From: RGVD01 sp040403075
GTDB taxonomy: Bacteria; Bacteroidota; Bacteroidia; UKL13-3
Assembly: GCA_040403075.1 (NCBI GenBank)
Contig: JBBALJ010000077.1
Location: 1-14,433, forward strand
Length of the DNA: 14,433 nt
Reading direction: 5' to 3'
In this document: positions 1 through 8,000 of the stretch, piece by piece
How positions within the stretch are numbered: the first letter of the stretch is position 1
Layout: each line of letters begins with the position of its first letter
Translations under genes and position numbers: made by a program
The notes under the pieces: model-generated
What the model was told of the DNA's origin: nothing
Databases searched by the model: none
What the model saw: the letters and a program-made list of their open reading frames with translations, nothing else

Positions 1-2
1 AA

Positions 3-122
3 TTTTTATCATTATTAACATCTCCTTTACCTTATGAAACCTTGCGGAGGGAATTGCTAATGTTAATGTCCAGTGATAAGCATAAAATCATGGAACTTTC
101 TGATAAAAGACAATTGTTTTAA
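3..122 (+). CDS. Possible 3' end of a plus-strand gene (partial, unidentified)
   Basis: An open frame enters from the left edge and stops at TAA 120-122, giving 39 residues with a charged, helix-like composition; the tail reads KHKIMELSDKRQLF. I do not recognise a family. In support, a strong hairpin with T-tracts on both strands lies about 30 nt after the stop, as expected where two converging genes share a terminator. Against it, an open run of this length in one of three frames can occur by chance in AT-rich DNA. The opposite strand offers a rival reading: an AAGGAG sequence followed by an ATG at 10-12 that would start a leftward gene leaving the window. No function is assigned. Confidence 0.3.
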   Translation, partial: FLSLLTSPLPYETLRRELLMLMSSDKHKIMELSDKRQLF

Positions 123-152
123 CCTCATTTAAGTTTTAGCCCTCTAGAAACA

Positions 153-189
153 AAAAAATCCGATGTCGAAATTCCACATCGGATTTTTT
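153..189. terminator. Bidirectional intrinsic terminator
   Basis: Perfect 14-bp stem: AAAAAATCCGATGT (153-166) pairs with ACATCGGATTTTTT (176-189) around a 9-nt loop. The A-run on the left and the T-run on the right give a U-tract in both transcripts. It lies about 50 nt after the stop of the formimidoyltransferase gene on the minus strand, and about 30 nt after the possible plus-strand stop at 122. Confidence 0.85.
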
Positions 190-237
190 ATATTCTTAAC
201 TAATCCCTTATCCCTATTGCCTAACTCCTTTATCCTC

Positions 238-1929
238 TTAAGCAATAGCAGCTTCTACTTTAGCCAATAAAGCATCCGCTTTTTGGTGGTTTTCGGCAAG
301 CTGTGCTTTTGCATCTGCAATCATTTTATCAGCCCATGCTTTGTCTTTTAAACCTTTGGCATTTACCAATACATTGAAATAAGCACCACGAACTGCAGTC
401 TTCACACACAATACTCCCACACCTGCATCTGTCACACTGTTTTGGTTTCCTTTTTCAATCATAGCTCCCAACATGTCAAGAGAAGCATAACTTGTTTGCA
501 TTACTTTAAAAGGAACAAGACAAGCATATTTAGTAGCATTTTCAATGGCTTCGGTACGTGCTTGTTTTTCGGCATCATTGCTTTTTGGTAATCCGAAGGC
601 ATTCATAATTTCGTTGAAAGCTCTGGTATCTTCATCTACACTTTTAAGCAAACTGTCTTTTATTTGTTGACCTTTTTCTGCCCATTGGCTAAACTCATTT
701 ATTTGGTCTTCCCATCCTCTTTTGCCAGCAGATAGATTGGCCACCATAGTGCCTAAAGCCGCACCCAAACTACCCACATAAGCACTTATACTTCCTCCTC
801 CTGGAGCTGGGCTCTCGCTTGCTGTTTCGTCAGCAAAAGCTCGCAGGTTCATGCAAATCAATTTTTCGTTAGCAGCATTGCGTAATTTATATTCTATAAT
901 TTTTTTATCAGCATCAAATGGAGCAAGTTCATCCAAGCCCAAAGATTTAACAGCAATGTGAATCAATTCTTGCTCGCTCACACCCACGCTTCTTTTTTGT
1001 TTTTGTAAGAAATACCTACCCGCTTCAAGCATGGCATCTAAAGGTATAAGACCAACTAATTCACTACCTGTAACGCGTATGCCGCGTTTGTCAGCACTTT
1101 TGCACACCTCTTCAAAAGCTTGATGCACCGAAGTGATTTTGTAATTGGTTAAGTTCATGCTTATCTGGGCCACATTGTATTCTTCAATAAACCAACCAAT
1201 GGCTTTGCATGCTTTCAAGGCACCAGGAATGCGCACATCATTTCCATCTGCATCCTTCACAACCTTGCCAGTAATAGGATTTCCTTCACGTTTCACACGA
1301 CCTGCTTCACGCACATCGAAGGCAATTGAGTTTGCCAAACGAACCGATTTTGTGTTAAGGTTAACATTATAGGCAATAAGAAAATCCCTTGCACCTATAA
1401 CCGTTGCCCCGCATTTGGCAGGAAATACACTTGGTCCAAAATCGGGTTTCCATTCAGGAAGTTTAATCTTATCAAAAAAGCCTTCATACTCACCCCCACG
1501 TATGATAGATAAATTATTGCGCTCTTTATTGGGTTGAGCATATTCATATAAGTATGCAGGAATTTGCAATTCTTCTCCTACTCTTTTTGCTAATTGGGTG
1601 GCATAAGCAGCCGTTTTTTCCATACTGATTCCACTCACAGGTATTAATGGGCAGACATCAGTAGCGCCCATACGTGGGTGTTCACCTTTGTGTTTGCTCA
1701 TGTCAATAATTTCGCTGGCTTTTTTAATGGCTAAAAAAGCTGCGTCAATAACGGCTTGAGGTGAGCCTACAAAAGTCACCACCGTGCGGTTGGTGGCTTT
1801 ACCTGGGTCAACATCTAATAGTTTTACACCGTCTATGCTTTCGATCTCATCTGTAATTTGTTTGATGATATTCATATCGCGGCCTTCGCTAAAATTTGGC
1901 ACGCATTCTATAATGGCTTCTTGATTCAT
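238..1929 (-). CDS. ftcD: Bifunctional glutamate formimidoyltransferase / formimidoyltetrahydrofolate cyclodeaminase
   Basis: Cytosolic enzyme of histidine degradation. It moves the formimino group from N-formimidoyl-L-glutamate to tetrahydrofolate, then cyclises the product to 5,10-methenyl-THF with release of ammonia. The protein has 563 residues from the chosen ATG. The transferase part (about 1-330) starts with IIECVPNFSEGRD and carries HKGEHPRMGATDVCPLIP (about 80-97), the motif with the catalytic histidine region. The cyclodeaminase part (about 345-563) shows SPAPGGGSISAYVGSLGAALG (about 373-393), VPFKVM and GNQNSVTDAGVG. Both halves look complete and are fused, as in the animal enzyme and many Bacteroidetes. 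The frame stays open upstream to 1998, but those 23 extra codons only translate the terminator of the upstream gene, and family homology begins at MNQEAIIECVPNFSEG, so I start at 1927-1929. No other hut genes are in view. Confidence 0.95.
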   Translation of the reverse strand: MNQEAIIECVPNFSEGRDMNIIKQITDEIESIDGVKLLDVDPGKATNRTVVTFVGSPQAVIDAAFLAIKKASEIIDMSKHKGEHPRMGATDVCPLIPVSGISMEKTAAYATQLAKRVGEELQIPAYLYEYAQPNKERNNLSIIRGGEYEGFFDKIKLPEWKPDFGPSVFPAKCGATVIGARDFLIAYNVNLNTKSVRLANSIAFDVREAGRVKREGNPITGKVVKDADGNDVRIPGALKACKAIGWFIEEYNVAQISMNLTNYKITSVHQAFEEVCKSADKRGIRVTGSELVGLIPLDAMLEAGRYFLQKQKRSVGVSEQELIHIAVKSLGLDELAPFDADKKIIEYKLRNAANEKLICMNLRAFADETASESPAPGGGSISAYVGSLGAALGTMVANLSAGKRGWEDQINEFSQWAEKGQQIKDSLLKSVDEDTRAFNEIMNAFGLPKSNDAEKQARTEAIENATKYACLVPFKVMQTSYASLDMLGAMIEKGNQNSVTDAGVGVLCVKTAVRGAYFNVLVNAKGLKDKAWADKMIADAKAQLAENHQKADALLAKVEAAIA

Positions 1930-1946
1930 ATTTGAAATTTTGCCTT

Positions 1947-1954
1947 CAAAAGTA
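1947..1954 (-). promoter_or_regulatory. Possible Bacteroidetes -7 element for ftcD
   Basis: The minus strand reads TACTTTTG here, matching the Bacteroidetes -7 consensus TAnnTTTG. It lies 17 nt upstream of the chosen ftcD ATG, just after the T-tract of the preceding terminator. The -33 match is poor: the nearest candidate, CTTG, is about 22 nt upstream inside the terminator hairpin. If real, the leader would be only about 10 nt. The alternative is that ftcD depends on read-through from the giant gene. Confidence 0.35.
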
Positions 1955-1956
1955 AT

Positions 1957-1995
1957 AAAAAAAACAAAGCCCGATACAAGTAGTATCGGGCTTTG
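1957..1995 (-). terminator. Intrinsic terminator of the giant repeat-protein gene
   Basis: Perfect 13-bp stem, CAAAGCCCGATAC (1965-1977) with GTATCGGGCTTTG (1983-1995), and a 5-nt loop. On the minus strand it is followed by eight T (1957-1964). It starts about 20 nt after the stop codon at 2016-2018. It sits only 27 nt ahead of the ftcD start, which argues that ftcD is transcribed separately. Confidence 0.9.
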
Positions 1996-2015
1996 CAAAT
2001 TATCTGTTGAATAAA

Positions 2016-5000
2016 CTAGTTTAGCTTGGTCATTTTGATGGTTTTAACCTCTCCATTTGATTCAACTCTAACGAAGTAAATACCACCTGCTAAGCCATCT
2101 AGGTTTTCAACTTTGTAAATACCTTCACCTTGGTTAGCCACAAAAGAACTGCTGTGAACCAACTGACCTCGGATATCAAAAATATTTATATGAACTGTGT
2201 TTTCAGCCTTAGCGGTAATATTGATATTGATATCGCTGTTGAAAGGATTAGGGAATGATTTAATATTATCTTCAGCATCCTTTACATCAGTGCTAACTGA
2301 AACAACATCACTGTATGTGTATTTACCATTCAAATCAACTTGTTTCAATCTGTAATAAACAAGAGAAGCATTATTGTTGGCAAATACATTGTTATCACTT
2401 ACAACATAATTATGTAATACCGATGAATTCACAGCACCTTTTACAAAATTGATTTTGCTAAAGGTTTTGCCATTAAATGATCTTTCAATTTCAAACCCTT
2501 TGTTGTTTATCTCGGTGCTGGTTGTCCAGCTGATTACAGCATCACCATTCATATTTTTAGCTGATAAGCTAACAAGGGTTACAGGAAGAGTATTGAACAA
2601 GGTATCTCCACCCACACCAAAATTGCCATATCCAGCCAAGCCAGTTCTACTTAAAATAGGTGCATTGTTTGAGCCAGTAGTGGTTACATGTGTGCCCTCT
2701 AATGTCCATTGGTTGACGGTTGAAAAACGTTTCAACATAACCAAGGTAGTATAATCTTGAACCCCTGTGAATCCTTGAGCTGCAAGAGTGGCATTATATG
2801 TTCCACCATTCAATCCATTTGAAGCTATAAAATTCCAATAACCATTGATGGCAGCAAGTTTTAACACAATGCTTCCCTCGGTTAAAGGTAGACCAAAACT
2901 ACTTGGAACTGTTGTCACAAATTGACCCGCTAACATTCCTGAAGTGCTTGGTGAAGTGGTGTAAGTGAAGTTTGCACTTCGGCTATTTGCACCACTTGAT
3001 AATGGGAATCTGATACTGTTATTACCTGATTTAACCCATCTGCGTAAAACACCTTCAACAGAGCCCGTTCCAGTTAAAATACCTACACTAATGGTGTCAA
3101 TACCCACTGAGAAAATCACATTACTACCTGCAATTAATTTACCACTTGTTAAATTTAAAGAGTCATAACCACCAAATACAGCATTGCTCACAGCACTTAA
3201 AGTTACGTTGGTGTTGTTGTTTACAGTTACAGATGAAATGATTTGGTTTGAAAGATTTGTAATCGTTATGTTTCCACCAGTACTGAAAATCAATTTATCG
3301 GTTAAACTAGGATTGGTTCTATTAGGTGTCCAATTGCTTGCAACAGCAAAATCACCCGATACTGTTTGATTCCAAGAATACACACTTGCAGCAGCAGCAG
3401 CAGGAAGAATATTGATTACATAGTCTTCTGTTTCGCCATAAGTGAAACTACCAGATGGGCTAATATTGGTTACATTATAAGCACTGATTACCCTCATTCT
3501 TGTTGCACCTAAACTTGCATTGATAGGCGCAAAGAAGTTGAAAGTAGCTGAGGAAGGTGCTGCACCAACATTGATGAATTCACCCAATTTTTCAGTTGAA
3601 GCATAAATCCCATCATTGTTGAAGTCAATCCAAGCTGCAATATTATTACCTGCAAAAGTACCAGGCGTAACAAGCAATGTATTGCTGCTACCACAATTGA
3701 TAGTGGTTGATAGATTGTCATAGAATGTAACATAAGGAGCAGGAGAACCTGTGGTTGTGTTATTAATACTACCTAATTGTACATTGCTAAGATAAATTCC
3801 AAACTGTGTTCCATTTGCATAGGTAGGAGAAACATAATTTGATTTTATGGCACGGCTTCCAGCAGGAGCAGTAACACTAGGAGTTTGAGAAGTTCCGTTT
3901 ACAGTTAAAGAAGAAATTTCCGCATCAACAATATTTCCAATTGTTGCAGAAGCAGCTATGTCATAAGTAACCCAGAAGTAATTGGTTCCGTTAGCTAAGT
4001 TTGTGCTTCCTGAAACCGATTGAGTGGCGGTAGGCGCAGCAACTGTTGAACCAAACTGTGTTGTTGAGGCAAAAGCATTACTATTTCCAGTATACCAAAC
4101 TTTTAGATTTGAAATATCAGATAATGATGATGTTCCACTGGTACTAATATCAAGGTTTGATAAAATGATTGGAGAACCTATAGCTGAAGTAACAACTTGT
4201 AAACCGATAATTTGGTTGTCTGTTGAACTTCTTTCCACCTTGGTAGTGGCAGTTTGAGTAGTCGTTGAACTAACATAAGTCATTGGAGCATCTATTGTGC
4301 GAGCACCAATCGGGTTGTTGTTTGACGGTACTCTGTATTGTCCTAATACATTAATGCTATCAACCCTTGCATCTAGTAAATTTCCTAAAGTAGCTCCCGC
4401 AGCTACATCATAAGCTAACCAATAGTTATTTGTATCGCTTTGACCAGTTAAAAGAGTATCGTTTAATCCAGTAAAACTAAATTGTCCAGAAGGTGATAAT
4501 ATGGTAGACAATAATTTTCCGGTTGAGAATGAGTTTGAATTGCCCGTAGCATATAATTTTGCAGAGCTAATGTTGGCAACATTTGTAGTTCCAATTGTAT
4601 TAAAGTTGAATTCTGTAACCAATCCCACACCACAACCTGAAGCTTTCAAAGGTATTCTCAAAATGCTTACATCGGAAGTGCCTGGGGCAACGGCAGCAGT
4701 TGGTTGAGAAACCCCACTTCCAATATAGGCCAGTGGATTATCAGCAATGTTTATAATGTAATCTTCGGTTTCACCATAATCGTAGGTTCCACAGCTTGTT
4801 GCTCCTCCATTTTCAACATATACAACCCTCATCCTGGTTTCACCCAAAGAAGCGTTACATGGGATAGTAATATTGCCACCTAAAACCAAATTAGCTGTAC
4901 CAGTTGAAAATGGAGAAGTATAAATATTTTCTCCTACATCTAAGAAGTCGCCATCTTGATTGTAGTCAATAAACACAGCCACATTTTCACCATAAAAACT

Positions 5001-8000
5001 GCCACATGTATTGATGGTTACTCCTAAATTGTAGGAATTGCCTTTGGTATAGGTAATTGCGGTTAATGTAGTATAATTAGAATATAATTGATTAACCGAG
5101 CCAGCTCCAGGCGCTATGGTTGAGCAGTCTGATGTGTTGTTCAACGCTCCAAGCTGAACTCCAAATATTTCTTCATCAAATGCAAAATTTGCACTCGATA
5201 CACAATATGGAGCTCTAATTTGACGTGAGCCAGAAGGAGCAGAAGTTGCAGGTGTTTGAAGAGTGCCAGAAACCGTTGCCGAAATAAATTCAGCATCAAT
5301 TACATTACCCAAAGTAGCAGATGATGTAACATCATAAGTTAGCCAGAAGTAGTTGGTTCCATTATTCAAACCTTGCGTACCTGCAATGCTAAACGCAGCA
5401 GCAGAAGGAAGTGAAGCTAAGGTAGAACCAAATTGAGTAGTGGTAGAAAAAGTGCTACTATTGCCTGTATACCAAACTTTAATATTTTTGATATTGGAAG
5501 TATCTGTTGTGCCATTTGTACTTAAATCAAATTGGGTTAAATTGATGGATGCCCCTGTAGCTGAAGTTACTACTTCCATACCTAAAATTCGATTGTTAAT
5601 AGAACCTGCTTCTACTTTAGATAATAAGGATTGGGTAGCATTTGCACTCACAAAAGTCATAGGTGAATTGATAACAACATTTCCAATTGGATTAGATTTA
5701 AATGGAATTCTATTTGCACCAAAAACTTCAACACTATCATATACTGCATCAACTACATTGGAAAGTGCAGCCCCAGCATTGATATCATATGCTAACCAAT
5801 AGTTAGTAGTATCGTTGTTTAATAAAGTATCATTTACAGAAAATGAAAAACTACCACTTGGATTAGCAATGCTGGCAATCAATTTAGTGGTTGAAAAAGG
5901 TTGGTTATTATCTGTTCTGTATAGTTTAGCATTCGCTATATCACCCACATTTGTAGATCCTGCTGTATTGAAATTGAAGGTAGTTACTTTAGCAACACCA
6001 CAGCCAGTCATGGCTATTGGCACATTCAAAATTGGTCTATCCAAAGCACCTGGAGAAACTACCCCAGTTTGCTGAATAGCAGTAGTGTTCAAATAGGTCA
6101 AAGGATTATCTATGATATTGATTAAATAATCTTCAGTCTCACCCCATCCATAAGTAGCACAACTACTAGAACCACCACCTTCAGTATAAACAACCCTCAT
6201 CCTTGTTTCACCTGCAGAAGCATTACATGGAATGGTAACCAATCCACCTTTTATAGCACCAGCCGTCCCGTTAGCAAAAGGTGAAGTATAAATGTTTTCA
6301 CCAGCATCTAAAAAATCACCATCTTGGTTATAGTCAATATACACAGCTACATTCTCACCCCCAAAACCTCCACAAGTATTGATGGTAACACCTAAATTAT
6401 AAGTAAGTCCTTTTGTGAAATTTACAGGTGCAAGTGTTGTATAATTAGAATACAATTGGTTTGTTGAACCAGCTCCTGGAGCTATACTTGAGCAGTCAGA
6501 GGTGTTATTCAAAGCGCCAAATTGAACACCAAAAATTTCTTCATCACCCGTATTTGTGGCAGTCGATACACAATAAGGTGCTCTAATTTGACGAGAACCC
6601 GCTGGAGCAGAAATGGCAGGATTTTGAGGACTACCAGACACTGTAGCCGAAATAAATTCAGCATCAATTGCATTACCCACCGTTGCAGATGATGAAACAT
6701 CATAAGTTAACCAAAAGTAGTTGGTTCCATTGTTCAAACCTTGGTTACCTGTGATACTATAAGTGGCAGCTGCAGGAATTGAAGCTAGGGTAGAACCAAA
6801 TTGAGTAGCAGTAGAAAAAGTGCTACTATTGCCCGTATACCAAACTTTAATATTTTTGATATTAGAAGTATCTGTTGTGCCATTTGCACTTAAATCAATT
6901 TGAGTTAAATTGATGGATGCCCCTGTAGCTGAAGTAAATACTTCCATTCCTAAAATTCGATTGTTAATAGAACCTGCTTCTACTTTAGATAATAAGGATT
7001 GAGTAGCGTTTGCACTTATAAAAAACATAGGTGAATTGATGATAACATTTCCTGCAGGATTCGAAATAATAGGAGTTCTATAAGCGCCAAAAATTTCAAT
7101 GCTATCAAGTCGAGCGTCTATAGCATTGGTAAGTGTTGCTCCTGCATTGATGTCATATGCCAACCAATAATTGGTGGTATCATTGTTTAATAAAGTATCA
7201 ATCACTGAAAATACAAAACTGCCGGAAGGATTGGCAATACTAGCAAGTAATTTAGAAGTAGAGAATGTTTTGCTATTACCCGTTCTGTATAATTTAGCAT
7301 TAGCAATATTACCCACATTAGTAGAGCCTGCAGTATTGAATACAAAGCTAGTGGCAGTAGCCACACCACAACCCGCCATAGTCACAGGTATTCTCAAAAT
7401 TTCTCTATCCAAGGCACCTGGAGAGACTAACCCTGTTTGTTGAAAAGCAGTGCTAGAAACATAGGTCAATGGATTATCTGTAATATTAATTAAATAATCT
7501 TCTGTTTCACCATAATCGTATGTTCCACAACTAGCTGCTCCACCATTTTCAGCATATACTACCCTCATTCTTGTTTCCCCTAAAGAAGCATTACAAGGAA
7601 TGGTTACAGAACTACCACGAACAGCATTTGCTGTGCCTGTAAGGAGTGGTGAAGTGTAAATATTTTCACCTGCGTCTAAGAAGTCACCATCTTGATTATA
7701 ATCTATAAATACAGCCACATTCTCACCCCAAAAACCTCCACAAGTATTTATGGTAACACCCAAATTATAAGTAAGGCCTTTGGTAAAAGTAACTGGTGCC
7801 AATGTTGTGTAGTTAGAATACAATTGATTAACCGAACCATTACCAGGTGCTATGGTTGAGCAGTCTGATGTATTGTTCAAAGCCCCAAACTGAACTCTAT
7901 ATATCTCTTCGTCAAATGCAAAATTTGCACTCGATACACAATATGGGGCTCTGATTTGACGTGAACCAAAAGGAGAAGAAGTAGCAGGTATTTGAGGAGT

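Noticed and set aside
1145..1372. Plus-strand open frame of 75 codons
   Set aside because: Antisense within ftcD, whose reading frame is strongly supported by family motifs.
3509..3733. Minus-strand open frame of 74 codons
   Set aside because: An out-of-phase frame inside the giant gene, overlapping the coding sequence of the fifth GEVED domain.
5440..5802. Plus-strand open frame of 120 codons, with a near-copy at 8176-8538
   Set aside because: Antisense to the repeat protein; the two resemble each other only because the underlying units are duplicated. No family resemblance and no start signals.
7171..7443. Plus-strand open frame of 90 codons, repeated at 8539-8811
   Set aside because: Also an antisense shadow of accessory domain a, conserved through DNA duplication rather than selection on this frame.
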